A stretch of 40,467 bases of DNA from Akkermansia muciniphila (GCA_945861565.1 CAMAUY010000041.1:1-40467), one strand, 5' to 3'. Shown: positions 15,978-25,648, counted from the first letter of the stretch. The notes: generated by a model not told the origin, from the sequence alone. Made by a program: numbers and translations.

Positions 15978-18389
15978 TCACGGGTACAATCGAACGGACT
16001 CCCTCCGCTGTCGAAAACTCGCCAGCCCTGGCTCCCATCGGCGTCGGATCGTCGCGACGTCGTCGCCCCGCTTGATCGCTTCCAATGTGGGTAAATCGCC
16101 CAGGAGTTTCTGCATCAAATCAACCCGGAATTCCTTGGGATACAGATGATGCAGCACCTTCGCCAGCGCGATTCCCAGGTCGCACGGATGCAGGACTTCA
16201 CGGTCCAGCAAGACGATACGCACGCCACCGCACTCTTTTCCGGCATATTTGCTCGCAGTCGGCGTAAAGCGAACCGGCTCGAATCGAATTCCTGCGATCG
16301 CCTCCTTCGACAGGGCCTTTGCCAACGGGCTCTCATCCACATAGGGCGCTCCAACGAGCTCGAAGGGGGTTGCCGTCCCCCGCCCCACCGAGACCGAGCA
16401 AAACTCAATCAAACCCACCCCCGGATAGACCGTAGCCGCAGTCAAGCTCCGCATGTTGGGCGATGGATTCACCCAAGGAAGGCCCGTCCCATCAAACCAG
16501 GTCTGCCGCGTCCACCCCGCAACCGGCACCACTGTCAGGTTCACACCGAGATGACGCTCTTGATTAAATAATCGGGCCAACTCTCCCACCGTCATCCCGT
16601 GCCGCACCGGTATCTCATGCCACGCTACAAAGCTTCGTTCTGCCGACAGGACGGGCCCATCGAGCTGGTCTCCTCCGATGGGATTCACCCGGTCGAGCAC
16701 ATAAAACGCCAGCGAGTTCCGGCCCGCAGCCTCCAGACAATGCCCCAGGGTGGACGTGTAGGTATAGAATCGGCATCCAATATCCTGAATATCGAAGACC
16801 AGCGCATCCAGTCCGGACAACTGCCCCGGCTCTGGCGCATACTGATCGCCATAAAGACTGTAAACGGGCAATCCGGTGGCGGCGTCAACGCTGTTGCCGA
16901 CCTTTTCATCCGCCTGGCCCCGAATGCCATGCTCCGGGCTGAACAATACGCGCAGGTCAACTCCCGGCGCCGATTTCAAGAGATCAATCGTCATCCGACC
17001 CGCACGGTCGCGTCCGGTATGGTTGGTGATCAAACCCACCCGACGCCCCCGCAAGAGACGAAACTCATCCCGTTCCAGAACGTCGATGCCATTGAGAGCT
17101 CCCCTCAGCACGCCTCCGTTGACCAGCGCCGTCTCGTTCGTGAGGCGGCCCGCGACGTGCTCCCAATCAAATCCCGCCACCGCCTCGGCCGCCAACGTGC
17201 CCAGCTCCCGGCGCAGCGCCAGGATGTTGCCCTCTTCACTCGGGTGATTTCGATTCGACATGAAGACGACGAACGTTTTCGAAAAGGGATCGATCCAGAG
17301 CGATGTGCCTGTCCACCCGGTATGCCCGTAGGAACCCACTGGAAACAGTCGACCTCGCGGTCCCGCGTAGGGTGAGTCAATGTCCCAGCCAAGCCCGCGC
17401 CGGGGAATTCCGGGCCCCGTTTGCACCGAGACCATCTGGCGAATTGTCTCGGGCTTGAAAACACGCACCCGATCGAGCACGCCCTCCTGCAAGAACATTC
17501 TGGCAAATCGCGCCGTATCGGCCGCCGTCGTGAACAGCCCGGCGTGTCCCGCTACGCCCCCCATCCGACGCGAGGTCGGATCGTGCACCACTCCCCGAAG
17601 CACGGTGCCGTTCGCAAGCTGTTCGGTCGGTGCAATTCGTCCCGCCGCTATCACATGCTTGCGCCGGGAAAGTGGAAGGAAGCCTGTATCCGACATTCGC
17701 AAGGGCCGGTAGAGCTCGCGCGAGCAGAATTCGGCCAGCGATACCCCGCTTACCCGGCGAACCAGTTCGCCCAACAGGATGTAATTGATGTCGCTATAGA
17801 CAAATTTTGATCCTGGCGGGTTCTGCAATCGTTCACGGTACGCCAGGGCAATCGCCGCCTCCGTTCCAGTCCAGTCTCCTGTTTGGGGAAGACCGGGCCG
17901 CAGCCCCGACGTGTGGGTGAGCAGGTGCCGGATTGTGACCAATTCCCGACCCTCTCCGCGGAACCCAGCGAGATACCTCGCCACCGGGGCATCGAGCTCT
18001 AGCCGCCCCTGCTCCCATAATTTAAGAATGGCCGGAGCCGTGGCGAGGACCTTGGTCAGCGAGGCCGCGTCAAAGACGGTGTCGTCCGTCATCAACTCTC
18101 GACGTGGAACCACCGCACGATCCCCGTAGGCCCGAACGTGGCGCTGCGTGTCACGCTCCAGCCAGAGTACTCCACCGGGACAACGGTGTTCAGCCACCGC
18201 CCGCACCACGGCACGATCCATCGCATCCAGACGGTCCGGAACGAACATCCGCGGTGCGGTCGGAGACACACAGCCTCCCATCCCGAGAGCGACAGCCAGG
18301 CCAGCAACGGCGAACCAGCCGACCGAACGGCGCAGCAACTGTCGCACCGGAGGAATCAAGGTACCGAGGGAGGCTCGCGCGAAATCCAT
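15978..18389 (-). CDS. Serine hydrolase fused to NamZ (DUF1343) muramidase
   Basis: An 803-residue two-domain envelope protein. From the ATG at 18389 the signal segment ends in LGMGGC, an imperfect lipobox (Cys40). Residues about 50-400 are a class C beta-lactamase/D-Ala-D-Ala peptidase-like domain: SLTK (Ser110, Lys113), YSDIN at about 198, and a late GHTGWTGTS that takes the KTG place. From about 430 comes DUF1343: RVGLITNHTGRDR, LFSPEHGIRG, DIQDIGCRFYTYTSTL, NPIGG, PNMRSL, YPGVGLIEFCSVSVGRGT, which is the exo-beta-N-acetylmuramidase NamZ family. The protein may trim the peptide and then the glycan of peptidoglycan fragments at the cell surface. The start at 18431 (TTG) is less likely. Confidence 0.85.
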   Translation of the reverse strand: MDFARASLGTLIPPVRQLLRRSVGWFAVAGLAVALGMGGCVSPTAPRMFVPDRLDAMDRAVVRAVAEHRCPGGVLWLERDTQRHVRAYGDRAVVPRRELMTDDTVFDAASLTKVLATAPAILKLWEQGRLELDAPVARYLAGFRGEGRELVTIRHLLTHTSGLRPGLPQTGDWTGTEAAIALAYRERLQNPPGSKFVYSDINYILLGELVRRVSGVSLAEFCSRELYRPLRMSDTGFLPLSRRKHVIAAGRIAPTEQLANGTVLRGVVHDPTSRRMGGVAGHAGLFTTAADTARFARMFLQEGVLDRVRVFKPETIRQMVSVQTGPGIPRRGLGWDIDSPYAGPRGRLFPVGSYGHTGWTGTSLWIDPFSKTFVVFMSNRNHPSEEGNILALRRELGTLAAEAVAGFDWEHVAGRLTNETALVNGGVLRGALNGIDVLERDEFRLLRGRRVGLITNHTGRDRAGRMTIDLLKSAPGVDLRVLFSPEHGIRGQADEKVGNSVDAATGLPVYSLYGDQYAPEPGQLSGLDALVFDIQDIGCRFYTYTSTLGHCLEAAGRNSLAFYVLDRVNPIGGDQLDGPVLSAERSFVAWHEIPVRHGMTVGELARLFNQERHLGVNLTVVPVAGWTRQTWFDGTGLPWVNPSPNMRSLTAATVYPGVGLIEFCSVSVGRGTATPFELVGAPYVDESPLAKALSKEAIAGIRFEPVRFTPTASKYAGKECGGVRIVLLDREVLHPCDLGIALAKVLHHLYPKEFRVDLMQKLLGDLPTLEAIKRGDDVATIRRRWEPGLASFRQRRESVRLYP

Positions 18390-18466
18390 GGGCCGACTCT
18401 GATCGAACCGCCGATCACACGGCGATGCCAAATCCGACTCATGTGGGCGGTGGTTTGATTGGTGAA

Positions 18467-18697
18467 TCAGGTTGCCGCCGGTGGCGGCGAAGCTCCGAGT
18501 GCATCGGATGGTTCAAGTTTGCTGCGCACCATCAATAAGAGCAACGCGGCGGTGGCTGCGAGGAGCGCGCCGGTGGTGAAGGCGACGGCCGCGCCCCATC
18601 GCTGCCAGAGCAGCCCGAAGAGCAGGCTGGCAGGTAAGGTGGCGAGGCCGATGACGGCTTTTGGAATGCGCCGGGCGACGGAGTGGGTGGAATCCAT
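18467..18697 (-). pseudogene. MFS transporter C-terminal remnant
   Basis: The 76 codons match the last two membrane helices of a major facilitator transporter: AVIGLATLPASLLFGLLWQRWG, then AAVAFTTGALLAATAALLLLM. The ten preceding helices are missing, and no frame upstream continues the similarity. It lies between two intact genes and is probably a dead relic. It could also be read as a small membrane protein. Confidence 0.5.
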
Positions 18698-18925
18698 CCG
18701 CGCAGACTAATCTCTTTTGAAAAGTTGGGGCAACATCTCCGCAACGAGCCATAAAGGGGCCAGTAACGGGGTCGCAGGATCGTCCTGGCAATGATTGATG
18801 CGACTGCCCGTTGTCTGGTATCATGCATGGGCATCGGGTGAATACCGAAACCTCTACACAACGACCGTGCAACGCCACGACGCTCTCATCCTTGCCAAAT
18901 CCCCTCCGCTTCTCGACTCACGAAA

Positions 18926-19840
18926 ATGAAAGGGCGCATCCTGGCAACCCTTCCCTTAGCCCATTTGTTGCTTGCCCTGGCCGTTGTGGCCGTCTGGGGA
19001 ACAAACTTCGTCGTCATCAAATTCGCGCTCGGCCACCTGCCGCCGCTCTCGTTCGCCGCGCTGCGCTTTGGCATCGCGTTCCTGCCCGCCGCACTGTTTT
19101 TGCCACGCCCGGCGGTATCGTGGCGCAACATGTCGCTCTACGGCGTACTGATCGGCGTCGGCCAGTTTGGTCTGCTGTATCTTGCTATGGGCGGCAACAT
19201 TTCCCCCGGCCTGGCCTCGCTGGTGATTCAAACCCAAGTTTTTTTCACCATCGGTATCGCCCTGTGGCAAACGCGCGAGCGCATACAGCGCTATCAATGG
19301 CTTGCCTTGTTGCTCGCCACCTCCGGCATGGGCGTAATCGCGAAGCATACCGATGGCGACACCACCGTCCTTGGCTTGGTGATGGTATTGACGGCGGGGC
19401 TCTCGTGGGCCGGAGGCAATATCACCGCCAAACAAGCCGGCACAATCAACATGTTGGCGTATGTGGTTTGGTCAAGCGCAATTGCCGCGCCGATATTATT
19501 GCTGCTATCGCTGCTGTTTGAAGGCTGGCAGGTGGTGCGCACCAGTTGGGTGGAAGCGAGTCCGGCTACCTGGATTGCGGTGGTTTGGCAGTCGTGGGGT
19601 AATACCCTGTTTGGCTATGCGGCGTGGGGCTGGTTGCTGGCGCGCCATCCCGCCGCGACAATCTCGCCGTTGGCATTACTGGTACCGGTATTTGGCATGG
19701 CGGCGTCGGCACTATTTTTGTCCGAGCCGCTGCCAGCGTGGAAATGGCTGGCGGGTTTCTTGGTGTTATCCGGTTTGGCGCTCAATTTGCTGTGGCCGCT
19801 GCGGTTGGCCTGTCGGCGAGACGTTCGGGTGCGACCCTGA
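18926..19840 (+). CDS. EamA-family (DMT) exporter
   Basis: A 304-residue membrane protein of the drug/metabolite transporter superfamily with ten predicted helices in two EamA repeats. Typical sections are LALAVVAVWGTNFVVIKFAL, LRFGIAFLPAALFL, GLLYLAMGGNISPGLASLVIQTQVFFTI, GLSWAGGNITAKQAG, and PLALLVPVFGMAASALFLSEPL. It is closest in pattern to E. coli EamA (YdeD), which exports O-acetylserine and cysteine; the substrate here is not certain. The base composition in the second half, with many GTTGGC and TTTGGC codons, differs from neighbours and recalls gammaproteobacteria, so transfer is plausible. It stands alone on this strand. Confidence 0.85.
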   Translation: MKGRILATLPLAHLLLALAVVAVWGTNFVVIKFALGHLPPLSFAALRFGIAFLPAALFLPRPAVSWRNMSLYGVLIGVGQFGLLYLAMGGNISPGLASLVIQTQVFFTIGIALWQTRERIQRYQWLALLLATSGMGVIAKHTDGDTTVLGLVMVLTAGLSWAGGNITAKQAGTINMLAYVVWSSAIAAPILLLLSLLFEGWQVVRTSWVEASPATWIAVVWQSWGNTLFGYAAWGWLLARHPAATISPLALLVPVFGMAASALFLSEPLPAWKWLAGFLVLSGLALNLLWPLRLACRRDVRVRP

Positions 19841-19861
19841 ACGCGAACAACGTTCCGTCCG

Positions 19862-21337
19862 TCAGGTGCCGCAAAAGGTGCGGCAGGGCGGAGTGCCGGG
19901 AGGCGGCGGATTCAGTAGTCCGGCGGGTTGACCCGCCGCGTCGTAAGGGGTGGTCAGGGCGGCGAGTAGGCGCTCCAGCGGCGCGAGATCGTTTCCGTTG
20001 GAGGCGGCAGCTAGGGCAGCTTCCACCGCGTGATTTCGGGGAATCACCGCCGGGTTGTGGGCGTTCATGAGTCGGATAACTTCCGCCGAGGTCTGGGGTT
20101 GCCGGGCAAGACGTTCGGTCCAGCGCCGGTGCCAGGCGGCAAACGTGACCTCCGCTGCCGAAGCCGGTTCCGAGGGAGCGCCGGGCCGCAGGTTCCGGTA
20201 CGTGTGGGTGAAGTCAGCACCCGCCTCGTGCATCGTGCGAAGCAGCTCGTCAGCAAGGGAGGCATCCTCCGGTTCCGCGGTGAACAGTCCCAGCTTCGCG
20301 CGTAGAGCGACGAGCCAGTGCCGTTGAAAACGCTCCGGAAACGATTCGACCACACCCCGGGCGAGGTCGAGCGCGATTTCCGGTTCCGGGTGGAGCAGGG
20401 GCAGCAGGGCCTCGGCGAGGCGGGCAAGATTCCAGGCAGCAATCTGGGGTTGCTGCCCGAAGGCGTAACGGCCCAGAAGGTCGATGGAGCTGAACACCGC
20501 CCCCGGATCGTACGAATCGACGAACGCGCAAGGACCGAAGTCCAGGGTTTCGCCGGACAACGCCATGTTGTCCGTGTTCATGACCCCATGCACGAATCCG
20601 ACCCGCATCCATTGGGCAATGAGCGAGGCCTGACGTTCCATCGCCGCTTCCAGGAGTCCAAGCGCCGGGCATTCGGACGCCGCCAAGTCCGGGAAGTGGC
20701 GTCGAAGGGTATGGTCGGCCAGAAGGCGCAGTCCGTCGGTGTCGCCCAGTGCGGCGAAGTGTTCAAAGGTACCGACACGGATGTGGCTGGCGGCGACGCG
20801 GGTGAGGACCGCACCGAGCAAGGGCTGCTCGCGGAAGACGGGTTCGCCCGTGGTGACCACGGCGAGGCTCCGGGTGGTTGGGATCCCGAGGGCGTACATC
20901 GCCTCGCTAATGATGTACTCGCGCAGCATGGGGCCGAGGCCGGCCCGGCCGTCGCCACGACGTGAATAGGGTGTGGGGCCGGCGCCCTTCAACTGGATAT
21001 CGAACCGATCGCCCGCGGGCGTCCGGTGTTCGCCCAGGAGAATGGCGCGACCGTCACCCAGCCGAGCCAGATTTCCGAACTGGTGCCCGGCATACGCCTG
21101 CGCGATGGGCTCAGCGCCGTGGGGAATCCGGTTTCCGGCGAACAGGGCAGCCGCATCCGCGCCCGCGAAGGCCGCCGGATCGAGTCCCAGCGATCTCGCC
21201 AACGAGCGATTGAGGCAAACGAGGCGTGGCTCGATGACCGGGGTGGGATTCACCCGGGTATAGAACGATTCCGGCAGGCGGGCATAGGAGTTGTCGAAGT
21301 GCCAGCCGGCGAGGAGCGAGATAGGTTCAGAAGACAT
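19862..21337 (-). CDS. selO: Protein adenylyltransferase SelO (YdiU family)
   Basis: A 491-residue pseudokinase of the SelO family that transfers AMP from ATP to protein hydroxyls, with a role in redox stress. Segments seen: WHFDNSYARLP at the start, QAYAGHQFGNLARLGDGRAILLGE, DIQLKGAGPTPYSRRGDGRA (the glycine loop that holds the flipped ATP), LREYIISEAMYALGIPTTRSL, RVAASHIRVGTFEHFA, and MNTDNMALSGETLDFGPCAFVD near 253-273 with the catalytic Asp and metal ligands. The protein ends CRTFCGT; such C-terminal Cys residues replace the selenocysteine of animal SelO and may regulate it by disulphide formation. Length is normal. It is convergent with the EamA gene. Confidence 0.92.
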   Translation of the reverse strand: MSSEPISLLAGWHFDNSYARLPESFYTRVNPTPVIEPRLVCLNRSLARSLGLDPAAFAGADAAALFAGNRIPHGAEPIAQAYAGHQFGNLARLGDGRAILLGEHRTPAGDRFDIQLKGAGPTPYSRRGDGRAGLGPMLREYIISEAMYALGIPTTRSLAVVTTGEPVFREQPLLGAVLTRVAASHIRVGTFEHFAALGDTDGLRLLADHTLRRHFPDLAASECPALGLLEAAMERQASLIAQWMRVGFVHGVMNTDNMALSGETLDFGPCAFVDSYDPGAVFSSIDLLGRYAFGQQPQIAAWNLARLAEALLPLLHPEPEIALDLARGVVESFPERFQRHWLVALRAKLGLFTAEPEDASLADELLRTMHEAGADFTHTYRNLRPGAPSEPASAAEVTFAAWHRRWTERLARQPQTSAEVIRLMNAHNPAVIPRNHAVEAALAAASNGNDLAPLERLLAALTTPYDAAGQPAGLLNPPPPGTPPCRTFCGT

Positions 21338-21567
21338 GAGCTTGATACGCCAATATTCGCTTCCACAGCATCGCGGCTAGAGTTCGTCGAGGCAATGGTC
21401 TTCGAGCCATCCAGGGATCACTCGGCAAATCTGCAAAGATCGGTATGCTTGCTCGCGGTTTCCGCCCCAACGACAGCCGTTCGCACTCCGGCAATCCAGA
21501 CGGCGTCGGCCGGCAGAGTTTCCATCCTCCTCCCAAGGACGGGAGAAATTGACCCGCGGGCGACTCT

Positions 21568-23082
21568 TTGAGACCGTCCACCCCCGTGACCCCTTGTACC
21601 TTCCCTTCCACCCTCGCCTGTCTTTCATTGCTGTGCGCCGTCACCCTCACACATGGCGTCGACCTGACCATCACGACGGCACAGCGGGACTCCGGCGATG
21701 TCATCCCGGCCCGCATCCATCTCGCCGGTCCGGATGGCCGGCCCGTGCGCGCGGCCGGCAACCTGCCCTTCTGGAACGATCACATTTCGTCCCCGGGGAA
21801 GGCAGTGTTCAACGTGTCCCCCGGCAGATATACCCTGACGGTTGAGCGTGGGCCGGAATGGTCGTCGGAGTCCTCCGCGGTGGAAATTACTCCGGAACAG
21901 ACCTCCACTCATTTGCCCATAGCACTCAAGCGACTGGCCAATCTGTCGTCTGAAGGATGGTGGGCCAGCGAGATGCACATTCATCGGCCAATCGGCCAGG
22001 TTGAACTGCTGATGCGCACCGAAGACCTGCACTTCGGCCAGCTGATCTCGTGGTGGAACGCCGCCAATCCGTGGACGAACACACCCTTGCCCTCGCCCGT
22101 GTTCAAGCGATTCGACGGCAATCGTTTCGTCCACCAACTCGGCGGTGAGGACGAACGCGATGGAGGTGCGCTGCTCTTCCTCAATCTCGACCGCCCCATC
22201 AACATCACAGCCGGGCAACGCCATCACCCGTCGTCGCTGGACTACGCGCAACAAGCGAAGGCCGCTGGGGCATGGATTGACATCGAGAAGCCGTTTTGGT
22301 GGGACGTCCCGATGTGGATCGCGAACGGGATCGGCGATTCGATCGGGATCGCGAACAATCACATGTATCGCACCGGAGTCTATCCGAACGAAGCCTGGGG
22401 CCGGCCGCGTGACGTCACGCAATTTCCCGGTGCACACGGCAACGGCTGGTGGACGCAGGAAATTTACTATCACCTGCTCAACGCCGGCATCCGCCTTCCG
22501 CCGTCAGCGGGCGCAGCGAGCGGTGTGTTGCCCAACCCGGTCGGTTACAATCGCGTTTATGTCCAGTTCGACGGCGAGCCGACGAGGGCGAAATGGCTGG
22601 CGGGCCTGAAGGCCGGTCGCGTGTTCGTATCAAATGGCCCGTTGCTGCGCGTGAAAGCGGACGGTCAACTGCCCGGCCACGTCTTCAAGTCGGCGATGAG
22701 TTTGATTGAGCTGACGCTCGACGGACAGCTCGAATCCCGTGACGCGATCGAGCGGGTTGAATTGGTGCGCAACGGTCGTGCGGAGGAGGTCAAGCTGCCG
22801 GCGAAAGTGAAGCTGACCGAGAGCGGTTGGTTCCTGGTCCGCGCGGTTACGACTTTGACCAACACGCTGCGGTTCGCGAGCACGGGACCCTTTTATGTCG
22901 AGTTGCGGGGCAACCGGCCGTCGCCCCGACAGCGCGAATCGTCCGAGTTCTTCATCCGCTGGTGCGACGAACGGCTCGCCACGCTCCGCGCGAACACGCA
23001 TCTCACCGCCGAGCAGACGTCACGGGTCATCAAACCGTGGATCGATGCGCGAGAGTTTTGGTCGAAGGTAGCCGGCCATTAG
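21568..23082 (+). CDS. CehA/McbA-like exported metallohydrolase
   Basis: A protein of about 500 residues with a signal peptide (STLACLSLLCAVTLTHG). Residues 31-125 form a carboxypeptidase regulatory-like beta domain (DVIPARIHLAGPDGRPVRAAGN). Then comes the PHP-like part, with GWWASEMHIHRPIGQVELLM (His137 and His139 as metal ligands), FGQLISWWNA, IGIANNHMYRTG and, towards the end, AGRVFVSNGPLL, typical of CehA/McbA proteins. Related enzymes hydrolyse carbamate or phosphoesters, yet most members in this phylum have unknown substrates. The start is uncertain: a TTG at 21568 or a GTG at 21586. It is convergent with the oxidoreductase gene, 24 bases apart. Confidence 0.75.
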   Translation: MRPSTPVTPCTFPSTLACLSLLCAVTLTHGVDLTITTAQRDSGDVIPARIHLAGPDGRPVRAAGNLPFWNDHISSPGKAVFNVSPGRYTLTVERGPEWSSESSAVEITPEQTSTHLPIALKRLANLSSEGWWASEMHIHRPIGQVELLMRTEDLHFGQLISWWNAANPWTNTPLPSPVFKRFDGNRFVHQLGGEDERDGGALLFLNLDRPINITAGQRHHPSSLDYAQQAKAAGAWIDIEKPFWWDVPMWIANGIGDSIGIANNHMYRTGVYPNEAWGRPRDVTQFPGAHGNGWWTQEIYYHLLNAGIRLPPSAGAASGVLPNPVGYNRVYVQFDGEPTRAKWLAGLKAGRVFVSNGPLLRVKADGQLPGHVFKSAMSLIELTLDGQLESRDAIERVELVRNGRAEEVKLPAKVKLTESGWFLVRAVTTLTNTLRFASTGPFYVELRGNRPSPRQRESSEFFIRWCDERLATLRANTHLTAEQTSRVIKPWIDAREFWSKVAGH

Positions 23083-23106
23083 CTCCATCGCCGCCGGAAT
23101 GAGCCC

Positions 23107-24462
23107 CTACGCGCTGTAGGTATAATCGTAAGGCTTGCGCATTTCGCGAGCGAGGTGGGTGTTGGCTTCTTTCGAGCCGTCGCCGGTGAATACTTCCTTC
23201 GCCGGATCCCACTGAAGTTTGCGTCCCACGTGCATGGCGATAATAATGAGATGACCCACAATGGCGGAACGATGGCCGTGTTCCGCATGCGCAACGGGAT
23301 CTTTGCGCGAGCGAACACAGTCGAAGAAATTTGCCATGTGGTGGTTGCTCTCTTCGAGACGGATAGCGTTGGGCGGCAACGGGGTCGTAAAAATCTCGTC
23401 GTTATTCGCACTGATATCGCCACGGTTCACCCAAATCCAACCTTCCGTGCCCGTAAAACGGATGCCGTTGCGTTGGCCTTTGGGATCCAGAATTCCACCG
23501 AACGGACTGTCCGCGGTCGTCGTCTTGACGATTTGCCGAATGTCATTGGCATACTGCAGGGTCGCCTCAAACTCCTTGCAGGTCGTGAAGCCACCCGCGA
23601 TCGGACCCACCGTGGCTTTGGCCTCGACTCCGATCGGGCCGTCCTGCCCGATGGCCCAGCGTGCAATGTCGTTGTGATGGGCACCCCAGTCCGTGACGGG
23701 GCCGCCGGCATAGTCCCACCACCAACGGAAGGTGTTGTCCGCCCGCTCTTTCATATATTCCACCTTGGGCGCCTGGCCGAGCCAGAGGTCCCAATTCAGC
23801 CCCCCAGGCACGCTCTGTTCGGTCGTGAACGGACCGTCGCGCAGTCCGGCCGGCACGAACACCTCCACGGTCTGAAGTTTGCCGATCCGTTGGTTGCGAA
23901 CAAGTTCGCAGGCCAAACGGAAGCGCCGGTCGCTGCGCTGCTGGGTCCCAGTCTGGAAGACGATCTTGTTATCGCGCACGGCCCGAACCACATGCTTGCC
24001 TTCGTCGATGGTAAGGGTCAGCGGTTTCTCTCCGTACACATCCTTTTTCGCCCGGGCCGCTCCGATGTTGATCAGGGAATGCCAGTGATCCGGCGTGCCG
24101 TTGATGATGATGTCGACGTCCTTTCGATCGAGGATCTTTCGGAAATCGGTGAATGTGGCGGGCGCTTTCCCGTCCTGGGTGTAGCGGCGAGCCAGACTGT
24201 TCATCGAATTCTCCTTCACATCGCACAGGGCAATCACGTTGCCAAATTTGGCGGCCCCGGCCAGATCCCCACTGCCCTGCCCACCGCAGCCGATCAGGGC
24301 CAAGCCCGGCCGGTTGTTGGGTGAAGTCGATGGCGCAATGACCGACTCCGCCGCCCGCGCGAGATCGCGCTCCACAAACCACAGCGGTAGTCCGGTGGCA
24401 GCGGCGGTGAGATGGCATCGTTTGATGAAGGAACGACGGGAAATCTGGAATGCGTTGGACAT
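23107..24462 (-). CDS. Tat-exported Gfo/Idh/MocA oxidoreductase
   Basis: A 451-residue protein with a twin-arginine signal (ISRRSFIK at 7-14, then a short hydrophobic stretch). The Rossmann fold follows: LALIGCGGQGSGDLAGAAKF, VIALCDV, then DFRKIL..KDVDIIINGTPDHWH, AKKDVYGEKPLTLT with the conserved EKP lysine, and TGTQQRSDRRF. The second domain carries DWGAHHNDIARWA and an unusual WWWDYAGGPVTDWG typical of the Planctomycetota/Verrucomicrobiota group. These enzymes probably carry NAD(P) from the cytoplasm and oxidise sugars or sugar derivatives in the periplasm; the substrate is unknown. It is divergent from the gene at 24615. Confidence 0.9.
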   Translation of the reverse strand: MSNAFQISRRSFIKRCHLTAAATGLPLWFVERDLARAAESVIAPSTSPNNRPGLALIGCGGQGSGDLAGAAKFGNVIALCDVKENSMNSLARRYTQDGKAPATFTDFRKILDRKDVDIIINGTPDHWHSLINIGAARAKKDVYGEKPLTLTIDEGKHVVRAVRDNKIVFQTGTQQRSDRRFRLACELVRNQRIGKLQTVEVFVPAGLRDGPFTTEQSVPGGLNWDLWLGQAPKVEYMKERADNTFRWWWDYAGGPVTDWGAHHNDIARWAIGQDGPIGVEAKATVGPIAGGFTTCKEFEATLQYANDIRQIVKTTTADSPFGGILDPKGQRNGIRFTGTEGWIWVNRGDISANNDEIFTTPLPPNAIRLEESNHHMANFFDCVRSRKDPVAHAEHGHRSAIVGHLIIIAMHVGRKLQWDPAKEVFTGDGSKEANTHLAREMRKPYDYTYSA

Positions 24463-24614
24463 CCAGAGATTGAAATCGCCCGGGGATCCCCGGTCAAGGT
24501 GAAGTCCGTCCCCACACTTCCCCGGTCGGTACGCCCAGCTCGATCCCGATTGGTTTGCCGGGTAAAACCCCTGCGCTGATTTTCTTGATGGACCCGTAGC
24601 TCAAGCGCGTCAAG

Positions 24615-25643
24615 ATGTGTGCCATGAAGAATCTGTTTTCATCCATTCTTGGACTGTCCGTCGGGGTCGTTCTAGCAGCTCCCGCTCTTCGCGCCCAAAC
24701 GCTCGCGGAATTGCTCCAGTCCATCAAGCCGGGCCAGCCCGTTCCGGCATCCGTCGCTCCGGCGGCGGCGCCCGTTCCGAATGCTGGCCCCGCCGCCACC
24801 GCGCCGCCCGTGGTCCTGGACACAAAACCGGCATTTATGCAGGTGATCACCAACGACTTCCGAGTGACCAATGCGGTCGTCGTTACCAATCTCGTCGTCG
24901 TGACCAACTATAGCTACACGACCAATCTCTTCAATTCGAGCGGTCAATTGTTGCAGCCCGTCGCTCCAACCCTGGCCGGTGTTCCGGGGGCGGTTCCGAT
25001 TGCTCAGGCACCCGCTCAGCCGCTCAAACCCGCCGCGCTCGCCCAGAATCCAGCGGCGTTAAAAGCGACGCAGGCGAAAACGGTTATGGAGTTATTGACC
25101 CAAAGTGCCACGGCCGCGTCGCAAGTGCTCGGGTCGGCCGGTTCCTTTGCGGAAGGCAAACCGCGTTCCATTCTCATGCCGGAGGGAGTGACGTCGTTCG
25201 ACCGCAAAAAGGGGCAGATACTCCTCGTTGCGATGAATAGCGCCGCGGAAAAAGCCATCCCGGAAGCGATGACGGCGTTGGCCGAATCCGCTCAGCGGGT
25301 CGCACCCCCCGATCCAGCAAGTGTGCTCAAGGGTCCCGGGGACGCAGCGACCACTTATCTACTGAAGACCGAAGGCCAGGAACTGTCGAATCGCATTCTG
25401 GCAGTCGTGCGAAGAACGGCGGGTGAAACCGGAGTCCGCGATGCCTATCGCAACGTCATGCTTCGCGGCGGTGGGTTGCTCGGCGCCGTCCTCGGTACCG
25501 CGCCGGCGGTTGATACCGATGCCCACATTACCCGAGGAGTCGTTGCCGCCGTATTCTCGGAGCTAGCGGCACAAGAAGCCAAAATCCGGACGGACCCAGC
25601 CGCGCGGAAAACGAAAGCGCTCGAAGACGCATTCTCACGTTAG
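24615..25643 (+). CDS. Exported protein of unknown function with VTN repeats
   Basis: A 342-residue protein with a signal peptide (MKNLFSSILGLSVGVVLAAPALRAQ). A Pro/Ala-rich linker follows, then FRVTNAVVVTNLVVVTNYSYTTNLF, an imperfect repeat of VTN units common in verrucomicrobial exported proteins. After more Ala/Pro residues comes a C-terminal region of about 200 residues with helices (KTVMELLTQSATAAS, NSAAEKAIPEAMTALAESAQRV). I do not recognise a family. The C-terminal half may be the functional domain, with the N-terminal part a spacer. The start is ATG at 24615 or at 24624. Confidence 0.6.
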   Translation: MCAMKNLFSSILGLSVGVVLAAPALRAQTLAELLQSIKPGQPVPASVAPAAAPVPNAGPAATAPPVVLDTKPAFMQVITNDFRVTNAVVVTNLVVVTNYSYTTNLFNSSGQLLQPVAPTLAGVPGAVPIAQAPAQPLKPAALAQNPAALKATQAKTVMELLTQSATAASQVLGSAGSFAEGKPRSILMPEGVTSFDRKKGQILLVAMNSAAEKAIPEAMTALAESAQRVAPPDPASVLKGPGDAATTYLLKTEGQELSNRILAVVRRTAGETGVRDAYRNVMLRGGGLLGAVLGTAPAVDTDAHITRGVVAAVFSELAAQEAKIRTDPAARKTKALEDAFSR

Positions 25644-25648
25644 AGTCC

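Noticed and set aside
24590..24614. GGACCCGTAGCTCAAGCG, similar to the 5' part of a tRNA
   Set aside because: No matching anticodon arm, T arm (GGTTCAA) or acceptor 3' half follows; a gene starts right after.
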